From positions 129,001-193,000 of the forward strand of contig NC_069100.1 in the NCBI RefSeq assembly GCF_947172395.1: DNA of 64,000 bases, in the 5' to 3' direction. Of this stretch, positions 10,316 through 20,850 are shown in pieces (position 1 is the stretch's first letter; each line of letters starts with the position of its first letter). This DNA comes from Bicyclus anynana (Eukaryota > Arthropoda > Insecta > Lepidoptera > Nymphalidae). Position numbers and translations under genes: made by a program. The notes beneath the pieces are model-generated. The model was not told the DNA's origin, did not search any database, and saw only the letters and a program-made list of their open reading frames with translations.

Positions 10316-10380
10316 TTCTGACGTTTCAAAGGTACTTGTAAACTAAGCCTAGAAATAAATGAATTTTGAATTTCATTTTA
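10316..10380 (+). mobile_element. LINE 3' tail fragment
   Basis: TTTCTGACGTTTCAAAGGTA, then CTTGTAAACTAAGCC and AAATAAATGAATTTTGAA, are the conserved last bases of the LINE family at 7130-8360. Confidence 0.75.
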
Positions 10381-11237
10381 ATTTTTGTACATCTGTTATT
10401 ATGATGAAAAAAAATTTTATTTTAAGCTAGATATTAAAAATTAAATAGATTTTGTGTCCCCCGATATAGAAATCTGAAAATAGGTACATTATTCAATGAA
10501 AATCTATTCTCTGCACGAAGCTTTAGCACTAAGTACATTACGTACATTGTATTAAAATCATCACGAAATTCATAAAATAAGGAACAAAAGTTCCAAGGGC
10601 GGCTGTGGTATAAAATAGAACTAGTAGAATTACTTATAATATTCTTGCCAACAAGCAAACACCTGCGACTCTATCTGCTTTTTTCTTCGTCAGTCGTTCC
10701 ATCCGTAATATTCCGTTTTTTCCTTGACATTTCTGACCTTTAATCTCAATAAAACAACAAACTATAAAAGTTTCTTGCTTCATCTACTTTCAACTACATA
10801 ACCACACTGGATATATCGATAATAGATACAATTAAAATTATTCCCATAAAAATATAAAGAAGTCATACCGATATCTCACGAACGGCGATGTTAGAATTAA
10901 CATCAAATGCTATGTTCTTATTTTGATTTCCCTATGAAAACAGCATGAAAAATCTTATTTCGAGTTAAAGTTCGAGAGTCGATGGTAAGGACCCTTATCA
11001 GCTCTAAGCTTCACGGAGCAAGCGTGGCTGTGAGACATTACTCAGATTAATTTGGGCCTAATGAAGTGCCCCAGTGTCCGAACCTTACAGCCAATCCCTT
11101 CTCTATGTGCCCGCTATACGCCCGCTATATGCCCGCTATGTGTCACTGTGTATGTATTGAGGCGCTTTCTATTACATTATCGCGGAGTTATAGATCTTTT
11201 AGTGTTGGAATTCGGTATGTGTGTTGTTCCAAGTAGC
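10381..11237. other. Unclassified AT-rich DNA
   Basis: No supported gene. A short direct repeat of GCCCGCTATA/GCCCGCTATG is at 11108-11140. Confidence 0.5.
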
Positions 11238-11290
11238 GTTGGAGCAGCGTGGTGGGTCTAAGCCCCATATACCCTATAATGAAGGAGATT
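11238..11290 (+). mobile_element. SINE-C 3' fragment
   Basis: GGAGCAGCGTGGTGGGTCTA followed by AGCCCCATATACCC is the conserved SINE-C body motif. Confidence 0.65.
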
Positions 11291-11394
11291 TAAAGTTGAA
11301 AGTTGAAACAGGCTGATAGCGATGAATTTCAGAATGTGAGTTACCTTTAAAACGCATAAAGCTTTGTAAAGTTTATAGTACCTATATTTTTGTT

Positions 11395-11795
11395 CAAGTG
11401 CTTAGCTTGTTAGATTACGGTCCAGGGTTTAAGTCCTGGGTCAGTAGAAAAATACATTGTTGCGGTTCTACAAATAGTCAATAGTAGCCTGCAGTTAGGA
11501 TGTCGACTAAAATTTGTAAAATCATTGGTCCTGCGCTAATCTCTCTATCTCTATGATGGTGGCGAAATTAAGAAATGAGAAAGAAGTAGTAATACTGAGC
11601 TGTTCCATTCTTCTAAGAAACTTTCTGTAAATAAATTTTGGTTGAGAAGTTGGTGATGTCACGGCCCCATGCCTCGGAGAGTGCGATCACTGTCATTTGA
11701 CAGTCATTGTTAAAGAATTAAACACCGCCACAAAGAGTTAAAATGCGCCAACTCGCATTGGACCTAGCGTGGTTGGTTTGAGCTGAGACTGATTA
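11395..11795 (+). mobile_element. Decayed SINE-C-like composite
   Basis: A tRNA-like head (GGTCCAGGGTTTAAGTCCTG at 11420-11439) is separated from the SINE-C body motif GAGAAGTTGGTGATGTC (11643) and the CCAACTCGCATTGGACC-to-GCGTGG stretch (11748-11772). About 180 bases between them look foreign. Confidence 0.5.
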
Positions 11796-12408
11796 TTATG
11801 ATAATGAGAAGTTAAGTGATAATGAAGTGGAAGACAGGACGACCAAGACTCGGCCATAGTAAGACAAGTAAACTGGTGGGACTTTGACAAAGAAATATTT
11901 TATTAAAACAGGAACTGTAGGGTCTTACCAAGTGCGGAGTCCAGAGTGACCAGAGAGAGGAGCCTGGGTACCTACCACTTATTTATATACTTTAGTTAAG
12001 CGGAGAATCGAAACCAACTTTCTGTTTATAAAGCAACGCATCCAAACCACGTTCAACATCAAAATAAGCTAACCAAAGAAATTTAGTTAATCTTCAAGAT
12101 CTCAACTATTCACAACTGCGACTATGTGCCGACTCCCGAGAGATCACTTGAACAGAAAGAGAAATGTTTCCACCATAATCACACGGCTATATTTAGACGT
12201 TTTTCAAAATGTGCAAACAAAAATAAGAGTCGCTCATTTTTGACATTTGGGTCAAGGGAACGCAAAGGAGAGGTGTAGCCCGCGACCCGCGCCTCTACCC
12301 GCTGCCTCCTACACCGGCTTCTTAAACAATACCTAAGGCTGCTATCCATCGGAGTCGGCTAGAGAAACTATAATAATATTATAATGAACTCATTTATAAT
12401 TTTAAACT
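11796..12408. other. Unclassified DNA
   Basis: Nothing recognised in this stretch. Confidence 0.6.
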
Positions 12409-12739
12409 ATAGATAAGTCAGCTTCGTGATAGCCCTGTGGATATAACCTCAACCTCCGATTCCGGAGAGTGTGGGTTCGAATCCGGTCTGGGGCATGCAC
12501 CTCCAACTTTTCGATTGTGTGCATTTTAAGAAATTAAATGTCACGTATCTCAAACTGTAAAGGAAAACATCGTTCGGAAACCTGCATACTAGAGTATTTT
12601 CTTAATTTTCTACGTGTGTGAAGTCAGCCAATCCGCATTGGGCCAGCGTGGTGGCCTAATGGCCTAACCCCTCTCATTCTGAAAGGAGACACGAGCTCAG
12701 CAGTGAGCCGAATATGGGTTGATAACGATAGATAAGTCA
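12409..12739 (+). mobile_element. SINE-A copy with perfect 12-bp target duplication
   Basis: The SINE spans 12421-12727: tRNA-like head with A box TAGCCCTGTGG and B box GGTTCGAATCC (12474-12484), body, and GGGTTGATAACG tail. ATAGATAAGTCA stands directly on both sides (12409-12420 and 12728-12739), so both ends are exact and the insertion used L1-like or RTE-like target-primed integration. This copy is the best guide to the family boundaries. Confidence 0.95.
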
Positions 12740-13483
12740 TGTCCCTACAAAATTACCGCAAAAAGTGATCCGAATTTAGCTACACCACTGAGCGCACACA
12801 TCCACAATTTTGTTTTTAATTCCATTTAAATATGGTTAAATAGTTTTTACATTTCCTGACCACATTATAGACACTATTTAAGTATTTTTTGTTTAAACAA
12901 CGTTGTTTGATAAGCGACTAATTATAATTAAGTAAATTTTCCAAGTTTTCCACGCCTCAGTTTTGATGCGCTAGCGCCCCATCTCTATAAAATATCATTG
13001 AATGAACTAAACAAATAGTTTATTTTCAAAGCTATGCTTAGCTTCATATATTACTCCAAGCACTTCCGATATTGATAGGGGTTAAGAGTTTCTTAGCAAT
13101 CATACGAATACATTTTATAGCAAATATCTATATTTAAGACGATTACGTATATTTAGTTTGTTTATTTTCATAATATAGATTATAGATATTATAAATAGAT
13201 GTCTTTCTTTATACAACACGCCAAAAAGAAACAACCTTAAGAAAGTCACGTCACTTGGATATTAATATTTTAAAGCACATTAGTTACGCCGACGTAGCCA
13301 GCGGTGGACGCGCAGCATAACACGTGAAGCGGTGAGTGGTCGCGGCTCGTAATTTGGGCTCTTCGCGACTCTTTCCTCAACAGCCTTTAACGGCCCCGTT
13401 ACCGCGTTACCGTTACCTACGGGCTTGTAATTATACTGCTTGACTTCTCTGCGGGGTAAAAATGTGTAATATGTATATTATAA
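12740..13483. other. Unclassified DNA with GC-richer island
   Basis: 13290-13430 is unique and GC-rich (GGTGGACGCGCAGC, CGCGGCTCG, a CGTTACCGCGTTACCGTTACC repeat) against an AT-rich background. It may be regulatory; no frame supports a gene. Confidence 0.45.
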
Positions 13484-13790
13484 TCAATACATATAAATAA
13501 AATTGAAGTGTTTGTCTGTGATTCTAGGATATCTGTTTTCTCAAGTGTTTATAGTCATTTACACGACACCAAAACACAAACAAGCATTTTTAAAATTTTT
13601 GTCTGACTTAATTTTTGTTTGTCCGAGATAATCTTTGGAAAGGCTGAACCGATTTTAATTGGACTAGGTACTCTGGAAGATAAAGGAGGTTATTGAGCAA
13701 CATATATATAGGCTACGTATATGTATATCGAAAAAATACATAGTGCCCGTGGGATTTGTTAAAAACTGAAATTTTTAATAAATGAAAATA
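13484..13790 (+). mobile_element. Helitron-like element, 5' part
   Basis: It starts A|TCAATACATATAAATAAAAT, then TTGTCTGTGATTCT, AGGCTGAACCGATTTTAATT and a CCCGTGGGATTTG motif. This is the order seen in lepidopteran non-autonomous Helitrons. No CTAG terminus with hairpin is visible, so the 3' end is lost. Confidence 0.6.
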
Positions 13791-14573
13791 ACTTTTTCAC
13801 TACTCTTGCTCAAAAACACTGTCATATTACCACTCCACGGGGTTAAACGAGCATATTAGCCTCTAGGGGCTAAAGTAATTTTGTTTTTTTAATTCTTGTC
13901 TGTTACGAGTACTAGCCTACTATAAAACGGAGGAGGTTTTATTCGAAAATTGAATCATTATAGGTAAGGCTCTGATTGTTTTGAAAAATAAATGCAGCGT
14001 TCTTGTCTGTGGAATGCGTTCATTTTTTTATTTAATTTTTATTGAAGACATGGGACATCCTTTACGGTGTAATACCTTTGCCTTTTTCTCATGTGAAAAA
14101 AATAAAATTAAAAAGCGAGAATTTAAAAAACAAATAATACATACTTGATTTAATTCAGAAAATAATTGTAAATTTGTGACTGTAACTTTCATATATTTCA
14201 ACATGAATTGTTATTAGTGTCTTCATCTACTGAGAATGGTGATCCTAATTTGGAGATGGATGAAATTTTCAATCTGTTACCATCAAAGTCCAGACGCATT
14301 TACTTAAATACTTACCTACGAAAAATTTAATAAGTGAAGAAAACAACAACAAATGGATTCACTTACGAAAGGAGTTTTTAAAAACTATTATCTCCCACGT
14401 TTACCTCATATACTCGTCATTCAGTAGTCGGAAATTATGTTACCGGGTAAAAGCATCTCTCATAATATCCAAAATTGTAGACTTTGTACATTTTATTTTC
14501 AATTAAATAAATCATTGAATATTGAACTAAACTATTTTATTTTCTCGCAATCGTAGTGAAAAGCAGAGTGTAA
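13791..14573. other. Unclassified AT-rich DNA
   Basis: Nothing recognised in this stretch. Confidence 0.6.
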
Positions 14574-14578
14574 CACGT

Positions 14579-14657
14579 GGGGCTAAACCCATTATATACT
14601 CGGTTTCTATTTAGGCGGCCTAAAAATACCTCGCATATAATGGGTCTTTTTAGTCCC
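14579..14657. repeat. Nested palindrome, possible tiny MITE
   Basis: CCCATTATAT (14588-14597) pairs with ATATAATGGG (14635-14644). GGGGCTAAA outside it pairs with TTTAGTCCC across a 4-base bulge. A smaller palindrome TTAGGCGGCCTAA sits at the centre (14611-14623). Confidence 0.7.
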
Positions 14658-15471
14658 TTCTATAACAATCTACTATTTTTAATAAATAAACACTAGTTAT
14701 TTAATAATTAACGTTTTCTTTTACCCTCTGAAATATTCATTGTTTCAGAAAAACTTCTCGCCTTTCGACGATAAAGACAATCTCGCGTACTTACAGTAAA
14801 GTGATTGTTCTTTTGTTCCTACATTGAGTTAGTAGAAAATGAGTAAATAATTTATTTATATAAAAATTAAGAATGACTGGCTTCTGCGAAAATCTTTCAA
14901 TATCGACAAAAACTCAATAAAATTTAAGAGAATAAAATCGTTTAAATGTAATCAAGCGGCTATACGTGACGGAGTACAATAGGAGGGGAAGAGCGGAAGA
15001 CGGACGAAGTCGGGGAACAATAATTTCCTTATTTATTCGGAGTGGCAAAATATTTGATTGCGCTTGTTTTGTTGTCGCGAGCCGACGCGGGAAATCGGAA
15101 ATTGAGTAATGGCACTGTTACCCCGCGCTACCCCGCGCTACCCCCCTCCTCGTGATGTCTCGAGCTAAAGAAATCCAAGAACAAGTATCGGATTTAGGCA
15201 TCTGCCCTTATAACCCCAAGATTAAAGGGGTCGTCAGTAATACCTACTTTTAGTAAGGTTTTAGACTAGGTTTTAGGCATCAATCAATAAATAATAAATA
15301 ATAAATCATAAATTGTAAAAAATGGAGGTTGCCTCCTCCAATACGGGCTTGCAATGAGTCCTAAAGGTAGGCAGTGTATTGTTGCATCTATGGTGCACGG
15401 TACTGGCTGTGTAGGATTTTGTCGCTGTATGTGAGTCTTGAAAATGATCATCACTGTCTTTTACTGACCTA
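14658..15471. other. Unclassified DNA
   Basis: 14990-15150 is a unique, moderately GC-rich stretch including a CCCCGCGCTA doublet; no repeat or gene recognised. Confidence 0.5.
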
Positions 15472-15855
15472 CTAGCGGACGCCCGCGACTTCGGCCGCGT
15501 GGAATTTACTTTTTCACAAATCCCTCGGGATCCATGGAATTTTTCGGGATAAAAAGTAGCCTATGTGTTAATCCAGACTATAATCTATCTTCTCTTCAAA
15601 TTTCAGGCGATTCGGTTCAATAGCCGAGGCGTGAAGAGTAATAAACATCAAAATGATAAGTTTTTCGTAAATCTAGTGAATCTAAGGACTTTTTTCGGAA
15701 TAAAAAGTAGCCTATATGTTAATCCAAAATAAAATCTATTTCCATTCTAAATTTCAGCTAAATCAGTTCAGTCGTTGCGGCGTTAAAGAGTAACAAACAT
15801 CCAAACATACATCCAAACATCCATACAAACTTTCGCATTTATAATATTAGTAGGA
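15472..15855 (-). mobile_element. Non-autonomous Helitron with internal duplication
   Basis: On the - strand it starts TCCTACTAATATTATAAATG and ends in a hairpin (GCGGCCGAAGTCGCGGGCGT) then CCGCTAG. The flanks are A (15471) and T (15856) on the + strand, the expected A|T Helitron target. The core GGATAAAAAGTAGCCTAT occurs twice (from about 15548 and 15698) with following sequence, so about 150 bases are duplicated. Confidence 0.9.
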
Positions 15856-15989
15856 TTGTAAGACCAGGCCTCTGCCGCTTCCATCTTAGACTGCATCGTC
15901 ACACATCAAATAGCATTCAGAGGTTTATTTATCATTTGTATAAAAAATTCTCTTTTAAACTCTACAGATATAGTAAATACAATACAATG

Positions 15990-16088
15990 AAAGTGTCGAT
16001 CTGTGCAGGAAGGCACTTATCGCCGCACAAAATGGCCGCCTCGCCCGCGGCCGCTGATTGGGACAATTACAGAAAGTCGCTGAATAAG
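15990..16088 (+). other. Possible short first coding exon or Pho/YY1-like site
   Basis: GCACAAAATGGCCGCC gives an excellent start context, and the frame from 16032 reads MAASPAAADWDNYRKSLNK before a GTATGT donor-like sequence at 16088. The stretch is GC-rich and unique. The same 13 bases (CAAAATGGCCGCC) also match a Pho/YY1-type site, so it may be regulatory rather than coding. Confidence 0.2.
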
Positions 16089-16334
16089 TATGTACTTAAC
16101 ATTATCACAAATTACTATATAATTTTACATCTTTTGGTATTTTTATAGCTTCTCTGGTACTGTTCGTAAGTGGAGGTTTTGAATGGAGAGGTTTTGGGTT
16201 CGACTGGTTTGTTTTTGGTTTGTGTATAGAATAATTGGCTCATACAGGTTTTGGCGTGGCCAGTGACCATCCTACCGGCAGCGATGTAACAGCCTACGCA
16301 CCTACCTCCCAGGGGCGTAGCTACCGCCGTATCA

Positions 16335-16455
16335 GCGATGTGTGATGAGTTCCTTAATGATAAAGATGCTTGGAAGCCGTTGGATCAGCTTCCACCTTCA
16401 CACAGGAAGTAAAACTATAAAAAATGTAAACAGTAATTGTTATCAATTGTAAATT
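16335..16455 (+). mobile_element. LINE C-terminus and 3' UTR fragment
   Basis: The bases encode DEFLNDKDAWKPLDQLPPSH followed by RK and a stop, nearly identical to the end of the RT frame at 7356-8321, then a short matching 3' UTR (AAAACTATAAAAAATGTAA). It is a very short 5'-truncated copy or a deletion product. Confidence 0.85.
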
Positions 16456-17399
16456 GAGAGCTAATTGCTACCTACGCCATGCGATTAATCTTACAAACTA
16501 ATATCTCTTCTAACTTCCAACTGATATCTCTTCTTTTGCTATAATATTAGACTGCATTGTTACCTAATTATCATTAGACGAAACAGCAACCAAAGTATAA
16601 CTTATCGTTTAATTAATAAAATTGTAAGGAATGAACAAGTTAGAAGCTTTTCCCTTAAATTAATTATTGAAGAAAGTACATGACCTACCATTTCAAAATC
16701 TAAAATATAAAATTCTCGTCTTGCGGTGTTTGTTACCGAAATCCAGCAAAATGGCTGGGTCGATTTTAATAAAACTTACATACGACACTAAATTTAGACT
16801 TGTCTACCATCCACCCCTAACCCCAAAAATTAAAGAATACTCAATAGTCGAAATGTGCCAGCTGATATGGACGAAATTCAACTAAGAATCCTGGTTAAAG
16901 GATTTGTCAACAAACTTGGGCATTGAAATTCATTCCAGAAACACAGATGTAGGTAAACTTATATTATCTATTAGTTGGTTTCGGGTTGTCGTCCACAGGA
17001 GCAGCTGTGGATTACGCGAAACAAGTGCACAGTGGACGCGCAGCCTAACGCTGTCCGCTGTTTGCGGAGCCAAAACCAACAGCGCTCTCTAGTTTTCAAT
17101 TCCGAAAAAAATGATGTACAAATACCGCGAAATAATCCGAATCATTCAACTCAAAACAATCATACACTTGAAAATATTTCAGACTCGCTCGCGTGGGCTT
17201 TTTTTTATTTTTCCATTTTAATTTCCTCGATATTTCCAACTCAGGAACCGTATTCTATAGTCTCGATACCTGAAAAATGCATACAACGCCACATGCGATT
17301 GTGGACTTTAACGACCGTTATTTGCGCAATAACCGCGTTCTTTATTGCTTAATCCTGTTGTGATATTGCATCTCGCTCTGGCGCAGTGTATCAGTGCGG
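16456..17399. other. Unclassified DNA
   Basis: A 125-codon frame from 16975 shows no domain, signal or composition that supports a gene. Confidence 0.5.
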
Positions 17400-18090
17400 G
17401 AGGGGGGATGTTGTAACCGACATGTCAATTACTTAGGGAGTCTGAATTGGCTTTTGTTTCTAGTTCCAATGCGCGGAATGTTTGCGGTCTGAAGTCATAC
17501 TTGTCGTTTGTTGGCTTATTGCATTGTCGATGGAATTAATAATAATCGCTTCTATGAGGGGCCTGCGTACAGTACGGCTCCTCGGTACGACTTCTACCGC
17601 CACGACTGAGTCTGCCGACAAGATAGGTATGTCAGGCAAAAGTAGCATACGATCCGTGGGCCGCTACGGTTGACAGACTGCTTGCAGGCTGAGTGTATCG
17701 AAACATGAGACAGAGTTCGAACCGCCACATCGCTACATTTGCCGTAGAAGAGCAGGACGCAAGCGGCTTGCTCACGACTGTCATTTGCATCCTTGACGAG
17801 GACCTCCGGATGACAGATACGGGGAATCTGTCACTGGACATCCTCGAGTTGTTGACGTTTTTAGTGTTCCTGAAGCGATTTCAATAAGATAACAGCTTGA
17901 TAACGAGTGCCGCTGGTTGGGCTGCGGTAGTTTATGAAATGTTCTCGTTGCTGAGTCAACAGATGGCGTGTCGGAACATCGTGGGGTTTTAGTCGGTTAA
18001 AGTCCGACATAACCTTCTTGCCTCCCCGTGGTGAGGCAAGAAGGTATCCGTGAGGATTTCCCCACGTTAAAAAAAAGCAAAAATGACACA
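17400..18090 (+). mobile_element. Probable retroelement remnant with structured 3' end
   Basis: A GC-richer block with several overlapping short frames ends in a folded region and an A-rich tail (AAAAAAAAGCAAAAATG). The folded region (17981-18066) resembles 3' ends of some lepidopteran non-LTR elements. No RT motif survives, so the class is uncertain. Confidence 0.45.
17981..18066 (+). repeat. Multi-stem structure
   Basis: The outer stem is GTGGGG (17981-17986) with CCCCAC (18060-18065). Inside are GTCGG/CCGAC and a perfect 13-bp stem ACCTTCTTGCCTC (18012-18024) with GAGGCAAGAAGGT (18033-18045). Confidence 0.7.
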
Positions 18091-18308
18091 AAAGTTTCAG
18101 AAAACACGCACTGAATTATTTGATGTAGTATGTTTTTGGACCCATGAGATCGCAAACGAGGGTCGACACACTCGTAGCTCAAATGTAAATCTATACTTAT
18201 AATAAATCTGTAGAGAGGTCAATTCTGTACATGAAATATATTTCCAAAATAACTATCAGGGGGTGGTTAGTGATCGATACTGATGCCAAAAATGCAATCA
18301 GTAAAATT

Positions 18309-18309
<1 letters not shown>

Positions 18310-18368
<59 letters not shown>
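18310..18368. repeat. (TGTC)n microsatellite
   Basis: About fourteen perfect TGTC units lie inside the 18190 Helitron. Two overlapping frames across it are repeat products. Confidence 0.95.
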
Positions 18369-18369
<1 letters not shown>

Positions 18370-18976
18370 ATGTTCTTTATAGAAACAAAAACTACTGGAC
18401 GGATTTTAACGAAACTTGGTACAATTATTCTACATACTCCTGGGCAGGTTATAGTATACTTTTCATTACGCTATGATCAATAGGAGCAGAGCAGTGAAGA
18501 GAAATGTTGAGAAAACGGGAGAAGTTACTCAGTTTTTTAAGCTTCCGTCGCGTGTACAGCCTTAATGGTTAAAGCTACATAGAAATAATGTATGACGGAA
18601 ATGTTCTCCTTAAAATTATCTATAAAAAAACAACAGCATCTATCTTTTATATCTATCTTTTATGCTTGACTCACAATAACACGTGTAAGTCCCAATAGCT
18701 TAGCAGTTCGGAGCTTTCTAATTATATTTGTCTACTCTTATGTTTATAACACTCATCACTCATTCCTAATAAGAAAGTTAACATTATAACCTATTCAATA
18801 AAAAAAGAATCATAAAAATCGCTAAAGAAACACCAAAGTTATACAAGAAATATGCTAAGCCATTGCGCGCGTAAATACTAATTCATGCTATATGGATTAT
18901 TTTTGTGTAACGGTTCCCGCGCTCGACACGACTCGCGGTGGGAGGAATAAATAACGAAGTGCAGCCTTAATGAGTA

Positions 18977-19090
18977 GGGTAGGGGTAGGGTAGGGTAGGG
19001 GTAGGGTAGTGGTAGGGTAGGGGTAGGGTTGGGATAGGGTAGGGTAGGGGTAGGGTAGAGGTAGTTTAGGGTAGGGTAGGATAGGGGTAG
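18977..19090. repeat. TAGGG/TAGGGG minisatellite
   Basis: About twenty units of TAGGG and TAGGGG alternate. The unit differs from the insect telomere repeat TTAGG. It lies just inside the 3' end of the Helitron. Confidence 0.95.
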
Positions 19091-19284
19091 TTGAAAGTTT
19101 AGAACGACTTTCACGCGGACGAAGTCGCGGGCGTCCGCTAGTAAACAATATACCGAAATCAGAAATACATCATATTTTGTTAACTTATTGACTGCTTATG
19201 ACGCATTTGGTCTGAAGATTACTGGGATTCGGGTTTGGTGCGGTGCATAAAAAGCCTCTTTATTACTTTCTGATATGAGGGTGA

Positions 19285-19404
19285 GATACATCATTATCAG
19301 CCAAATTCAACGGCCCAATTCAAAGGTGATGAAGCTTAGACTCACCACGCTCCTCCATTGCGGACTGGCGAGATTAACGGGGTAATGTTTGATTCTTTAA
19401 CGAC
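19285..19404 (-). mobile_element. SINE-C fragment, inverted arm
   Basis: CATTATCAGCCAAATTCAAC, then GGCCCA, GAAGCTTAGACTCACCACGC and TTGCGGACTGGCGAG, are the reverse of the SINE-C 3' half. Confidence 0.75.
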
Positions 19405-19512
19405 TGCATTATCAGAAGGCAATAGCCCGGACCAACGGCTGAAGTGCTCTCATATAAGGAAGCAGGCCTGGTCCTATAGTGGGCCGTTGAAAAAGAATGA
19501 TAATGATGATGA
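19405..19512 (+). mobile_element. SINE-C fragment, opposite orientation
   Basis: TATAAGGAAGCAGGCCTGGT and TATAGTGGGCCGTTGAAAAA are followed by an AATGATAATGATGATGA tail. Together with 19285-19404 it forms a fold-back pair. Confidence 0.75.
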
Positions 19513-20559
19513 CAGAATACAGATACAGCGACCACTTCATCCATAGGCCATCAAATAATGTTAAGTATTTATATTTGTCTGCTTGTCTCGTAAAGTTCAC
19601 TCGAACGTGCGCTCGTTGAGACCCATCAATGCACCTCTGCTCGGCAGTCGGCAGGCCGACGCAATAAGTTGCACACAAAAGCGCACTAATTAACAGAGCT
19701 CAAGTATTTTATATCGCAGGTTTGCTGAGCTCTTAATAGCTTTTAATGTCTCCCTCGACTCCGTATCAATAGGAATGTAGTAACAATAAAGAGCACGGAT
19801 CAGAGATATTCAATCAGAATTTAGAAATACCATTTTTAGATAAATCAACGGTTTTTTAATAACATTAGTAAGTTTTATATTGTAACTTCATTCATCATCA
19901 CTGCTAGATATTTTGTAAACAATTCCTAATCTCATTGATTGCAACTTCATCATTATTAGCCGGCACTGGATATAGGTCTTGTTAGCACTGCCAATACCAA
20001 GGTCCTGCGCCACTTGCATGCAGCGGCTTTCTTGAGCGTATACCCGCATAGCGCTGACCAGTACGGAATTGCCTGTAATTCTGTAACCTTGGGATTCCGC
20101 TTCAGCTTTGCGGTTCATTGAGCTGTGTAACTTTACTTCTTCTGTGCACCTCCTTATTGTGATTTGTGATTCGATAAATTTTTCGCCCGCTTTGTTCTCT
20201 GCTAAATTTTAAATTCATCGACAGTTAAAGTTGCGAACTTTCGTGCTGTTATTTTAGAATAATAGGCGCTGTTTTTGAACAATCACATCCTTCAGACACA
20301 GCAAAGTTGTGAAATAAGCATGATGGTGGTACTTCCCCGAAGAGTGTCCTATCTGGCAGCTGGCGCTGAGCGCGATGTCAGCGGGCGGCACTAGAGCGCT
20401 CTCGGGCGATGCAGAGCGATGCTTTAATTGGACGCCCTCTGTCGGCGCTGGCGGGAACTAATTGATTTCGTTACGCTGCGGCTGACCCGCCGCCCGACAT
20501 CGCCGGACGTTGGACACTTGGTTAGAAAAAGTGTATTTGTGTTTGTAAGATATTTTGTT
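19513..20559. other. Unclassified DNA
   Basis: 19950-20110 begins CATCATTATTAGCCGGCACT, followed by GGATATAGGTCTT, and may be the 3' end of another LINE on -. 20340-20520 is a unique GC-rich island. Confidence 0.45.
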
Positions 20560-20850
20560 GGCCTCGCTGGTCCAGTGTTTAGTTCCTCGGTCGGGCTATA
20601 CTTATGAGGTACTGAGTTTTCCTTTCTTCCAAGATATTTTCAGTTAAAATTCACAGCCTGTAGTTGGGAAGTTGGTGGTGTTACCTCTGAACACTGGTGG
20701 TGGTTTAGAGAATACGGTAAGCCGTCGCCCCGGGCACTAACACCTGATAGTGTTTAAAGAATTGAACATTATCAACACGCCAACTCGCATTGGAGTAGCG
20801 TGGTGGGTCTAAGCTCCATATCCCCTCTCCTATAAGGAACAAGGCCTGAC
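20560..20850 (+). mobile_element. SINE-C copy
   Basis: A decayed tRNA-like head (GGCCTCGCTGGTCCAGTGTT) precedes TTTTCAGTTAAAATTCACAG, GGGAAGTTGGTGGTGTTACC, CGCATTGGAGTAGCGTGGTG and CCTATAAGGAACAAGGCCTG. The tail is lost. Confidence 0.8.

Larger units (their letters stand above)
18190..19141 (+). mobile_element. Candidate 952-bp Helitron carrying two satellites
   Basis: A 5' end A|TCTATACTTATAATAAATCT is at 18190. A Helitron terminal hairpin (CGCGGACGAAGTCGCGGGCG, then TCCG) and CTAG|T end at 19141. Between them lie a (TGTC)n run, the ACTGGACGGATTTTAACGAA motif typical of lepidopteran Helitrons, about 450 bases not recognised and a TAGGG minisatellite. The two ends may belong to one element or two nested ones. 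Confidence 0.6.

Noticed and set aside
12421..12500. tRNA gene from A and B boxes
   Set aside because: The boxes belong to SINE-A; no cloverleaf with anticodon and acceptor stem closes. The same holds for every other tRNA-like head in the window.
16975..17352. 125-codon frame on +
   Set aside because: No domain, poor start context and the C-terminal part is random hydrophobic; likely chance.
18977..19090. Interstitial telomere array
   Set aside because: The unit is TAGGG/TAGGGG, not the insect TTAGG, and it lies inside a Helitron.
18878..19148. Pro/Tyr-repeat frames on -
   Set aside because: Translation of the TAGGG minisatellite.
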